Part shown: positions 8,356-15,986 of the stretch, piece by piece | How positions within the stretch are numbered: the first letter of the stretch is position 1 | How the letters are laid out: each line of letters begins with the position of its first letter | Notes under the pieces: generated by a model | What the model saw: the letters and a program-made list of their open reading frames with translations, nothing else | The model's database searches: none | What the model was told of the DNA's origin: nothing | NCBI GenBank assembly: GCA_031259665.1 | Contig: JAIRLD010000107.1 | Location: forward strand, 1 to 27,845 | DNA: 27,845 nucleotides | Reading direction: 5' to 3' | Source of the DNA: Puniceicoccales bacterium | GTDB taxonomy: Bacteria; Verrucomicrobiota; Verrucomicrobiia; Opitutales; LL51 | Position numbers and translations under genes: made by a program

Positions 8356-9324
8356 ATGGAATGTATGGGGAAAAGATTATTGTTATGTTTATTCATATTG
8401 ATTTCTAATGTAAGATTCAACGGTGGTCATCTTTTGGGCGCGGAACTGGCAGTTTGCGATCCTATCGAGATTTCCGTTGCGACAATCTATTCCCCGGAGC
8501 TTCATCCGGATATTAATCTTGACTGCTCGAAAAAACTCTGCCAAAGAGCAATTGTTAAGCATGAAAAATTTAACGGTGCTAGGATACTTGTGGTCCAGAA
8601 TACGACATCGGATATTTTTTATACTTTTCTTGGTGGGTTTATACCTAAGAAAGATCTTTTATTAGATGAGATAGATGCCCTAAAAGTTTTGGGATGTAGC
8701 AATTTAAGGAATAAATTCGTTCAGTTGGTAGAAAATCCCGCAGGCATCAAGCGAACAAAAATTAAAGCCATTGAGGATGGCTGTAAAAAATACTTTCAAA
8801 AAGTCGACGAATACATCACTTTTTGGAAGGAAAAATTCGACGGAATAAGTCAGCAAAATATTCAAAAACAGCACGAACAATTTAAAGCCGCTCAAGATAA
8901 ATTATTCGACAGCATGCAACGCATCCACGCCCAAGATTTTCTCGATCTTTTGGAAACTATCGATCATCTGCAGCTCAATCTCCCGGGAAATCAACCCTTC
9001 AATAATTTCCATGAGCTTTTCTCTCCGGAATTGCTTTTACTTTACGCTATGGAGAATAACGTAATGATTAATGACTTTTATTTTGGGGTTTTAATACAAC
9101 AAAATCCTTTATATATTGGTCTTTACTGTGACATGCCTCTCTTCTGTGAAACACAATTCGCCTGGTTTACGAATAGGACGGATCGGGCAAACAAACAGTT
9201 AATCGCTGCCTCCGTTATCCCATCGGAACAACCGACACGTTTCTCTAACGCTCAATTTCCACGATATAATTATCTATCTCCTTTCATTAAAATTGCATTT
9301 CAAAAAAAGGAATTTCAACATTAA
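8356..9324 (+). CDS. Exported protein, degenerate paralogue of the downstream deaminase-like protein
   Basis: 322 residues with a signal peptide (KRLLLCLFILIS then a probable cleavage near GAELA). Start is ATG 8356 or, equally plausible, ATG 8365. It is paralogous to the next gene: FLGGFIP matches LSGFTP, LDEIDALKVLG matches EHEIDALKILC, ELLLLYAMENNVMINDF matches EMLLSYAIENDIDIQDF, and the CET-containing block near residue 264 matches CEG. The neighbour's apparent zinc ligands His239 and Cys277 correspond here to Ser223 and Pro261; only Glu225 and Cys264 remain. A deaminase reaction is therefore unlikely; a structural, binding or immunity-like role is possible. Function unknown. Confidence 0.7.
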   Translation: MECMGKRLLLCLFILISNVRFNGGHLLGAELAVCDPIEISVATIYSPELHPDINLDCSKKLCQRAIVKHEKFNGARILVVQNTTSDIFYTFLGGFIPKKDLLLDEIDALKVLGCSNLRNKFVQLVENPAGIKRTKIKAIEDGCKKYFQKVDEYITFWKEKFDGISQQNIQKQHEQFKAAQDKLFDSMQRIHAQDFLDLLETIDHLQLNLPGNQPFNNFHELFSPELLLLYAMENNVMINDFYFGVLIQQNPLYIGLYCDMPLFCETQFAWFTNRTDRANKQLIAASVIPSEQPTRFSNAQFPRYNYLSPFIKIAFQKKEFQH

Positions 9325-9390
9325 ACCTAAACACTTTTTCGGTCTCGCGATAAATCCGGACAACAAGAATAATATTTTCATATATTTTTA

Positions 9391-9419
9391 TTGACATCCG
9401 GAAAAACCACATATCTCTT
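9391..9419 (+). promoter_or_regulatory. Possible promoter of the deaminase-like gene
   Basis: A perfect -35 TTGACA at 9391-9396 lies 34 bases before the ATG at 9431. The -10 is weak (TATCTC at 9412 or TCTCTT at 9414). The geometry leaves almost no 5' leader. Confidence 0.4.
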
Positions 9420-9430
9420 AAAATTCAGAT

Positions 9431-10552
9431 ATGAAACAAAAAACACCTAAAATATCCATTGGTTTTCTGACGTCGCTTTTATTTATTGGATTTATTGGTC
9501 CCAATAAAGCTTTGTCTACTACCGCTGCGGATTTTCCCGCTACCGCTGCGGATGGAGGAAAATTTTATCCGGCAACACTTTTGACACCTGAGATTGCTGC
9601 TTTTAGGATATCTCAAACTGAAGTCCAAAAGCTTCGCGGGAAGGCCATTAAAAAGCGACTGCATTTTTCGAGTCTAAATGCATTTACCATACAAAATCCC
9701 GATAATGGAAAAACTTATACTCTACTGAGCGGATTTACCCCAATGCCTCATTTAAAAGAACACGAAATTGATGCTTTGAAAATTTTATGTGGTTCCAACA
9801 GTGAATCATTAAGGAATGTTCTTCATTTCTCTGATTTTCATCCATTTGAAGGAGGGAACGTTGAACATCCTTTCGAGGACTATGTTGCACTTATTCTTCC
9901 AGAATTTACTCAAAATTTGAAGCGATATTTTTCTTTTTTACAAGTTGCCCTGTCGGATCGTGGCGCCTATAATGCCTTAGAATTTTACAAAGAACGTGCT
10001 CAGGATCTCGCTTGCCTATTCTCCCGCCTTCCAGCCATCGATAGAAAAGCTCGATTGCAATATTTCGAAAGAGAAATCAAAAAAATAGAAGCCGACTTAA
10101 AAGGCATACAGGGCGTAAGGGTTTATCCTTTGAGTGATTTTTTTCACACTGAGATGCTTCTTAGTTACGCAATTGAAAATGACATTGACATCCAAGACTT
10201 CAATTTTGGGACATTCAAAAGACGACCTTTATTCCTCATGTGCTCTTTTAACGAAATGTGCCCAAAATGTGAAGGCCTCTTTGGGAAATACTTACGTCGT
10301 AATTCGCAACAACAATTTATCGTTGCATACATAAATGAGCAAACTAGTCACAAAAAAAGAACTTTTGTTGCAGAACCACCGTTAAAGAATTTTTTCAAAG
10401 TTCATGTTCCTATGCCAAAAACGAAATCGCCTCCCAAAGCAAAACCTCGCAGTACTGCTTTAAGGCTTTTGCCAAGTGCATTACTCTTTGATGCTAGCCT
10501 AAGTACAAGGTTTTTGCCAAGTGTTGCATTATTTGCCAGTGTTGGCCAATAA
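9431..10552 (+). CDS. Exported protein with cytidine-deaminase-like zinc motif (candidate effector or toxin)
   Basis: 373 residues. The signal peptide is about residues 1-30 (ISIGFLTSLLFIGFIG then ALS). After a helical middle region comes FFHTEMLLSYAIEN with His239-Thr-Glu241. About 35 residues later comes SFNEMCPKCEGLF with Cys277-x-x-Cys280. The H-x-E then CxxC spacing, with a strand before CxxC, matches the deaminase superfamily (HAE/PCxxC), especially polymorphic-toxin and intracellular-bacterium versions; the subfamily was not determined. The C-terminal tail is Lys/Pro-rich (PMPKTKSPPKAKPRST) and ends in an apolar segment built from two direct repeats (10462-10480 and 10507-10523). Paralogue of the preceding gene. 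Substrate unknown; a nucleic-acid or nucleotide base is inferred only from the fold. Confidence 0.55.
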   Translation: MKQKTPKISIGFLTSLLFIGFIGPNKALSTTAADFPATAADGGKFYPATLLTPEIAAFRISQTEVQKLRGKAIKKRLHFSSLNAFTIQNPDNGKTYTLLSGFTPMPHLKEHEIDALKILCGSNSESLRNVLHFSDFHPFEGGNVEHPFEDYVALILPEFTQNLKRYFSFLQVALSDRGAYNALEFYKERAQDLACLFSRLPAIDRKARLQYFEREIKKIEADLKGIQGVRVYPLSDFFHTEMLLSYAIENDIDIQDFNFGTFKRRPLFLMCSFNEMCPKCEGLFGKYLRRNSQQQFIVAYINEQTSHKKRTFVAEPPLKNFFKVHVPMPKTKSPPKAKPRSTALRLLPSALLFDASLSTRFLPSVALFASVGQ

Positions 10553-10579
10553 ATTCAAATCTTTAACCCCTTATAATGA

Positions 10580-10605
10580 GATACAGAAAATTTTCTGTAT
10601 CTTTC
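10580..10605 (+). terminator. Perfect palindrome, probable terminator of the deaminase-like gene
   Basis: Arms GATACAGAAAA and TTTTCTGTATC (10580-10601) form an 11-bp perfect inverted repeat followed by TTTCC, 27 bases after the upstream stop. Nearly the same palindrome recurs at 13816-13837 before dnaK. Confidence 0.6.
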
Positions 10606-10650
10606 CTATTTGTTCTGGCATCTATGACGTGAATAATGTATGCGTAGAGT
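10580..10650 (+). repeat. Copy A of the dnaK upstream region (decayed)
   Basis: The palindrome at 10580 continues with a stretch that tracks the real dnaK upstream region at 13816-13910: CTATTTGTTCTGGCA corresponds to TTATTTTGTATTCTTGGCA, and GAGTGTTTAAATACGCGG to GAATGTTTCAGCACGTGG. The -12 element of the sigma-54 promoter is lost. Confidence 0.45.
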
Positions 10651-10670
10651 GTTTAAATACGCGGATATCG

Positions 10671-11756
10671 TTACTCAATAAGAATTCCATTCTCTTTAAA
10701 AAGTCGAACAAAATTCTCCAATTGCTCCCTCGAAATTTGTCCCTCGTCCATATAATTATTCCCCACTTCTACCACAAGATCCCTAGGGAATAACTTCCCG
10801 CTGTTTTCGATTCGCCTTACCGCTCGCGGAGATATTCGTTGAAAACCGGAATCGATAAATCCATCAAACAATCCTTTTAATTCGCCTTTTAACTCGCCTT
10901 TCAATTCGCCTTCCGATGCAACGCGATCAAGTTCATTGTCGTAGCTATCTATGGCTTCAACTTCTTTGGAGTATTCCGTCTGCTTCTTAGGATCCAATCC
11001 CGCATATTTCAATCGATCCAGAACACGCTCCATTTGCTCTGGCATACCAAGATCTCTACAACGTGTAATCTCATCCCCATCGAATCGATCGGAATATTTC
11101 ATGATGTACCACCACCACTCCAGATTGGATAATCCTCTTTGCACAGGAAACTCAATGTCCACAATGCCTTTTCCCTTTAATTCCACCTGGATCAAATGGA
11201 TACCTTTGATCGTTTCATAAGGAAGAATTCTTCCATCTTGTCCTGTTTTTAAGGAAAATTTATTGATCATTTCATAGTATTTTATCGGAGAATTACCCCG
11301 AGTGGAATAATCGACAAACTGTATGGCGTAAACATCTTTAATCTGAGGTACCCATTCACCACCTTCAAATTTCTGGTTGGCAAAAGTCGAAGCAGCATAG
11401 AATAATACTCGCCTATCAAAATTATCGTGGCGAATTACTTGCATTTCAATGATGACATGTTCCTTTTTAGTCGTTATCGCATGATAATCCATTGATGCAT
11501 AGGAACCATGACCCTGCAAGGGAATTTCTAATCTTCCCTGTTTGGTTGTATCTATATCTACAGGAACAAGATTAACATGACTAAAAAGTTCATTAATGAG
11601 CGCTTGCGCAATCTCTGGATCTGACATTATTTCTCTAAATCCAACATCGGTGGTGGCTCGTATGAAATGTGTACCCCCAGAAACGCTTGTTAAAAAACTA
11701 TACCACAAAAATAACGTATAGTAAAACTTCAGGAAAAGATTCTTACACTTACCCAT
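10671..11756 (-). CDS. Exported PD-(D/E)XK nuclease of the Rpn / transposase-associated family
   Basis: 361 residues. Residues about 33-230 match the Rpn (PDDEXK nuclease/transposase) family: TTDVGFREIM, then MDYHAITTKKEHVIIEMQ with Asp90 and Glu104-x-Gln106 as the nuclease core, then FDRRVLFYAASTFANQ and VYAIQFVD. The long C-terminal part has KYAGLDPKKQTEYSKEVEAIDSYD regions and a GELK repeat (three to four copies, about 10875-10914) common in this family. Unusually it begins with a typical signal peptide (FYYTLFLWYSFLTSVSGG), and no internal Met precedes the domain, so export seems encoded. TTGACA on the minus strand (11792-11787) lies about 30 bases before the ATG. Confidence 0.75.
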   Translation of the reverse strand: MGKCKNLFLKFYYTLFLWYSFLTSVSGGTHFIRATTDVGFREIMSDPEIAQALINELFSHVNLVPVDIDTTKQGRLEIPLQGHGSYASMDYHAITTKKEHVIIEMQVIRHDNFDRRVLFYAASTFANQKFEGGEWVPQIKDVYAIQFVDYSTRGNSPIKYYEMINKFSLKTGQDGRILPYETIKGIHLIQVELKGKGIVDIEFPVQRGLSNLEWWWYIMKYSDRFDGDEITRCRDLGMPEQMERVLDRLKYAGLDPKKQTEYSKEVEAIDSYDNELDRVASEGELKGELKGELKGLFDGFIDSGFQRISPRAVRRIENSGKLFPRDLVVEVGNNYMDEGQISREQLENFVRLFKENGILIE

Positions 11757-11905
11757 GGGTTATATTTATTTTCCTAACATGAACTCTGTCAAGAAAAATG
11801 TTGAAATACAAACCGAAATACAATTTTTAACTAAAAATTAAAATATTAAATCACTAACTAGGGAAATTCATAAAAAAATAAAAAAACTTCTTGTTTTTGT
11901 ATCTA

Positions 11906-11920
11906 TGGCACGAAAATTGC
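11906..11920 (+). promoter_or_regulatory. Sigma-54 promoter motif of the dnaK relic (copy B)
   Basis: TGGCACGAAAATTGC matches the -24/-12 consensus TGGCACG-N4-TTGC exactly, with GG and GC 12 bases apart. It precedes the relic dnaK start by about 130 bases, as the functional copy does. Downstream, TTTAAAGAAAAGGAAACATT before ATG nearly equals the functional dnaK leader. The rest of 11757-12051 is AT-rich. Confidence 0.6.
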
Positions 11921-12051
11921 CCCAACACATTTGTAAAACGTTTTGGTACACGGATGTGAGAAAGTTTCCTAAAGAAATCCTCTCCATATCTAAGCGTTCG
12001 AACGAAACTAATTTATAAAGATAAGAACCATTTAAAGAAAAGGAAACATTA

Positions 12052-12270
12052 TGACAAAAGTTTTAGGTATCGATCTCAGTACGACTAACTCGTGCATAGC
12101 TATCATGGAAGGTGGCTAGGCCGTCGTTATCCCTAACTCCGAAGATACTTGCAACCTCCTCCGTCGTCGCCCTCTTCAAAAATGGTGATCACCTCGTCGA
12201 CCAAGCCGCCAAGTGCCAGGCGATCGCTAATTCAGAAAATACGGTTTTCTCCGCCAAATGTCTCATCAAT
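12052..12270 (+). pseudogene. Decayed duplicate of the 5' end of dnaK
   Basis: The reading starts MTKVLGIDLSTTNSCIAIM and meets a TAG codon at 12118-12120 where functional dnaK has Gln. Indels then break the frame, but nucleotide identity to 13987-14205 continues through the stretch encoding FKNGDHLVDQAAKCQAIA and FSAKCLI. Homology ends abruptly near 12270. It is a segmental duplication that includes the promoter, followed by decay; not a functional chaperone. From 12271 to 12355 nothing is recognised. Confidence 0.88.
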
Positions 12271-12355
12271 TTTGAAATAGGAAAAAAACGGCGACACTTT
12301 TCCACAGCTAACGGTAGAAATATGACCACGCCATGGTATGCTTTCTACGCCACTG

Positions 12356-13642
12356 TTAAGGCATCAAAATTTCGTCCACTATGGCATCTATTAATGCTTC
12401 GGCACCGTTAGCATCGTCATGTAATTGACGCAATTTCTCTGGAGATGTCTTCGTCAGTACTTTTTCATAGCCAGCAATCTGTTTCTGCATTTTTTCGTTT
12501 TCCTCAGCCTCCACTTTCTCAAGATCCTCAGTTTCTTGTCGTAATTCTATTCTTTGCTCCATTTTCCATCTGGCAATGCCCATAGCCCGCTTTTTTATTA
12601 TGTCGATTGGTAGAATTCCTTTCGAGGGATAATGCGACGCAATAAAAATTTGAACAAGATATACTTTTTCTATAATGTCGCCATGTGCCCCATCCAAATC
12701 CTTACATGTGATAATGCAATCCATATTATTTTCTATCAAGATTGCCAATCCCTCTTTAAAACATTCTTTAATTATCGATTTAAATTCATTTGGCCAAGGT
12801 TGACCATTAAAAACACCAAGGAAAAACATTTTTATCAAGGCAATGGACGGCTGTGAAAATTTATGCGCCAAGCCTACGCTTAGCCCTAACCGGAAAATGC
12901 GCCCTATGTCGCTCATGGCCGGACTTAATAGGATAGGTTGTGAAATGCATTTCTCACCTAAATCTCTTGAACATTCCCAATCGATTAAATAGAATTCTCC
13001 CGTTTGTTCGTTATAAAGCCAATTATTAGTATTAAAATCTTCGTGGACAATTCCTTTTGAATGCATATAAGCCACTGCCCGGCCGATTTTTCTTCCCAAA
13101 GGTCCATATTTTTCCACAAAGTCACAACCATCTGCCTTCTTCATTGCCCCTACGATCTCCGTTCCTTTTGCGGCATTAACAAACGGCTGCAGCGAATAGT
13201 ATTATACGTCCGGATCCAGTTCATTAATTTGATGATCTGACACGGTAGCTATTTCGAAAAATTTATCCCCATCGAAATCTTCTTGCGATGCAAAATGAGA
13301 TATTCCCACAAAAAAAATACCTTCGGGTACGTTCGTTAAGGAGGAAAGCTTTTTACTGAATCGTATCTCTCTTGAAATTGTTCCTTTTTTAAATACGTAC
13401 AATGGATTGCCCTGGACAGACACCAATGCAACATACCTAGACCTTCCCTCTTTTTTTTTCTTGAACGCTAATATCACTCATTGACACATTGAACACCAAA
13501 TGAACAAATTTTTTAGCTATGTCTTCGTTTAAATTTTTGTCTTCCATGGGGACATTACCCCCAACGGCAGCATTTGCTATCACTCTAAAAAAAACTAACG
13601 CTACTGTTAATAGCTGCATAAACTTTCTAGGATTTTTTTCAT
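12356..13642 (-). pseudogene. Broken exported protein-kinase-like gene
   Basis: Three collinear minus-strand pieces form one gene. The first (from ATG 13619) is a signal peptide, MQLLTVALVFFRVIANAA, and a short stretch. It passes through a run of nine A (13459-13451), where dropping one A restores the frame into KEGRSRYVALVSVQGNPLYV, a kinase N-lobe-like region. That frame meets TAA at 13204-13202 but continues in the same frame (YYSLQPFVNAAKGTE) into the C-lobe: AYMHSKGIVHEDFNTNNWLY (catalytic-loop HxDxxxxN) and FYLIDWE in the DFG position. The tail is a charged coiled coil. An extra A in the A7 run after ATG 13642 would give a more basic signal peptide. Likely a decayed host-directed kinase; it could still be read by slippage only if the TAA is also bypassed. 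Confidence 0.7.
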
Positions 13643-13650
13643 ATCGAGAT

Positions 13651-13680
13651 ATAATGATGCAGGACGAAAAGACTTGTCAA
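13651..13680 (-). promoter_or_regulatory. Promoter of the kinase-like pseudogene
   Basis: On the minus strand a perfect TTGACA (13680-13675) and CATTAT (13656-13651) are separated by 18 bases. The predicted transcript start falls at about 13644, next to the ATG at 13642, again giving a near-leaderless message. The remaining part of the 13643-13986 divergent region holds the dnaK control elements. Confidence 0.5.
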
Positions 13681-13815
13681 GGAAAAATTTATTTATTTGC
13701 CAATAAAAATGCCACCTCCCTTTAAGCGATAAGCTTAGCGCCAATTTTCTCCCCCAATATTTCACCTCTTTTCTAGAACAGTGGAAGATTCAGGTTTCCT
13801 TAATCTTTATGATGA

Positions 13816-13844
13816 GATACAGAAAAATTTCTGTATCTTTTTTC
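13816..13844 (+). terminator. Palindrome with T-run upstream of dnaK
   Basis: GATACAGAAA and TTTCTGTATC (13816-13837) around an AA centre are followed by TTTTTT. The structure is that of an intrinsic terminator and is nearly identical to the one at 10580. It may insulate dnaK from upstream transcription, or be an activator site, being 23 bases from the -24 element. Confidence 0.55.
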
Positions 13845-13859
13845 TTTATTTTGTATTCT

Positions 13860-13874
13860 TGGCACAAAAATTGC
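13860..13874 (+). promoter_or_regulatory. Sigma-54 (-24/-12) promoter of dnaK
   Basis: TGGCACAAAAATTGC places GG and GC exactly 12 bases apart, matching TGGCAC-N5-TTGC. It predicts a transcript start near 13886 and a leader of about 100 bases. The same motif is kept in the decayed copy at 11906. No CIRCE element was seen here or before groES. Confidence 0.65.
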
Positions 13875-13986
13875 TATACTATATTTATAGAATGTTTCAG
13901 CACGTGGCTGTGCGAAAGAAATTTTTTCAAGTGGCCAATGACTGGAACGAAATGAATTGAAAACAATTTAAAGAAAAGGAAATATT

Positions 13987-15906
13987 ATGGCAAAAGTTTT
14001 AGGTATTGATCTCGGTACGACTAACTCGTGCATGGCTATCATGGAAGGTGGCCAGGCCGTCGTTATCCCTAACTCCGAAGGCGCCCGCACAACCCCTTCC
14101 ATCGTCGCTTTCTCCAAAAATGGTGACCGCCTCGTCGGCCAAGCCGCCAAACGCCAGGCCATCACCAATCCGGAAAATACGATCTTCTCCGCCAAACGCC
14201 TCATCGGACACAAATATGACGAAATTAAAAATATCCTTGGAAACTTACCCTATAAAGTCGTCCCGGGAAAAAATGGCGATGCTGCGATCCAATGCCAGGT
14301 CGGCGGTAAAACGGAAATCTTCTCTCCGGAACAAATCTCCTCCATGGTCCTCGCTAAATTAAAGGCCGATGCGGAAGCCTACCTCGGCGAAAAAATTACC
14401 CAGGCCGTCATCACCGTTCCCGCTTATTTCAATGATTCCCAGCGTCAGGCAACTAAAGACGCCGGTACCATTGCTGGATTGGAAGTCCTCCGCATTATCA
14501 ATGAGCCCACCGCCGCTTCTCTCGCCTACGGTCTCGACAAAAAAGGTGAAAAGAAAATCGCCGTTTACGATCTCGGCGGCGGTACCTTCGATATTTCCGT
14601 CCTCGAAATCGGCGATGGCGTCTTCGAAGTCAAGGCAACCAATGGCGATACACTCCTCGGCGGCGATGATTGGGATAAAGCCGTTATCGATTGGCTCGCC
14701 GATACCTTCAAACGGGAAAATGGTATCGACCTGCGCAACGATCCCATCGCCCATCAGCGGCTCAAAGAAGAAGCCGAAAAAGCTAAAATTGCCCTCTCTT
14801 CCGCCCAGCAAACGGAAATCAATTTACCCTTTATTACTGCCGATGCTTCCGGCCCAAAACACCTTAACGTTACCCTCTCCCGTTCCCAGTTGGAAAAAAT
14901 TTGCGATAACCTCTATCAGCGGACGATCCACCCCTGTAACGCTTGCTTCAAAGACGCCGGTTGGACCGCAAAAGATATCGATGAATTGGTCCTCGTTGGC
15001 GGTATGACCCGTTCGCCGAAGGTCGTTGAAATTGCCCACGATATCGCCGGTAAAGAACCACACCAGGGCGTCAATCCGGACGAAGTTGTCGCCATCGGTG
15101 CCGCTATCCAAGGTGGTGTCCTTAAGGGCGAAGTAACCGATGTTCTCCTCCTCGACGTCACTCCGCTTACCCTCGGCATCGAAACCGCCGGCGGTGCCTC
15201 AACACCGATGATCGAACGCAATACCACCATTCCCACTCAAAAAACCCAGGTCTTTTCGACCTATGCCGATAACCAAACGGCCGTCGATATCAAGGTCCTC
15301 CAGGGCGAACGCCCCCTCGCTGTCCAAAATAAAACCCTCGGTATCTTCCGCCTCGACGGTATCCCCATCGCCCCACGCGGACTCCCACAAATCGAAGTCA
15401 CCTTCGATATCAACGCCAACGGTATTCTCAGCGTCACCGCTAAGGACCTTGGCAGCGGTAAAAATCAGAAAATTACGATCACCGGCGCCTCCGGCCTTTC
15501 CGAAGAAGAAGTAGAAAAATTTCGTAAAGAAGCGGAACAGTTCGCCGATTCCGACAAAAAAGCAAAGGAGAAAATCGAGGCCCGCAATCATCTGGACACC
15601 ATGGTCTATCAGACGGAAAAACAACTCAAGGAAACCGGCGATAAGCTACAGGAATCGGATCGAAAAAAAATGGAGGATGCCATCGCCACCGCTAAAAAAG
15701 TTTTCGAAAATAACGACGCTTCTACCGAAGAGATGAAATCCGCCCTCGAAAAATTAACTAAGGTTTTCCAGGATATGGCCCAGGAACTATACAAAAATGT
15801 CCAAGGAAGTGCCCAAAGCGGTCCGCAATCACAACCGGAAAATAAAAAATCCGACGACAATGTGGTCGACGCAAATTTCGAAGTCGTTGATGAAGAAAAG
15901 AAGTAA
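13987..15906 (+). CDS. dnaK: Chaperone protein DnaK (Hsp70)
   Basis: 639 residues, full length. The ATPase domain has GIDLGTTNSC at the N-terminus, the phosphate-2 region AVYDLGGGTFDISVLEI and the adenosine block LVLVGGMTRSPKV. The interdomain linker reads DVLLLDVTPLTLGIE. The substrate domain and C-terminal helical lid follow, ending in VVDANFEVVDEEKK, the DnaK-type acidic tail. It folds nascent and stress-damaged proteins with DnaJ and GrpE, which are not in this window. The start is supported by AAAGGAAA. The first of a dnaK-groES-groEL cluster; a sigma-54 promoter precedes it. Confidence 0.98.
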   Translation: MAKVLGIDLGTTNSCMAIMEGGQAVVIPNSEGARTTPSIVAFSKNGDRLVGQAAKRQAITNPENTIFSAKRLIGHKYDEIKNILGNLPYKVVPGKNGDAAIQCQVGGKTEIFSPEQISSMVLAKLKADAEAYLGEKITQAVITVPAYFNDSQRQATKDAGTIAGLEVLRIINEPTAASLAYGLDKKGEKKIAVYDLGGGTFDISVLEIGDGVFEVKATNGDTLLGGDDWDKAVIDWLADTFKRENGIDLRNDPIAHQRLKEEAEKAKIALSSAQQTEINLPFITADASGPKHLNVTLSRSQLEKICDNLYQRTIHPCNACFKDAGWTAKDIDELVLVGGMTRSPKVVEIAHDIAGKEPHQGVNPDEVVAIGAAIQGGVLKGEVTDVLLLDVTPLTLGIETAGGASTPMIERNTTIPTQKTQVFSTYADNQTAVDIKVLQGERPLAVQNKTLGIFRLDGIPIAPRGLPQIEVTFDINANGILSVTAKDLGSGKNQKITITGASGLSEEEVEKFRKEAEQFADSDKKAKEKIEARNHLDTMVYQTEKQLKETGDKLQESDRKKMEDAIATAKKVFENNDASTEEMKSALEKLTKVFQDMAQELYKNVQGSAQSGPQSQPENKKSDDNVVDANFEVVDEEKK

Positions 15907-15986
15907 TGCCGTTATGATGAAAATACAACGAATGGAAGGGATATGGGATGAATTTGTAAATTTTAACCCTTAATAATTGATTGATT

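Noticed and set aside
12112..12411. 99-codon frame presented as a separate gene
   Set aside because: It is the decayed dnaK 5' copy read after its TAG, starting out of register; nucleotide identity to dnaK explains it.
14359..15624. Long open frames on the minus strand and in other plus frames across dnaK and groEL
   Set aside because: They are by-products of codon bias in highly expressed genes; the translations are low-complexity and match no family.
15907..15986. CIRCE/HrcA operator before groES
   Set aside because: No TTAGCACTC-N9-GAGTGCTAA or near match is present; only a TTTAACCCTTAAT stretch shared with the groES-groEL gap.
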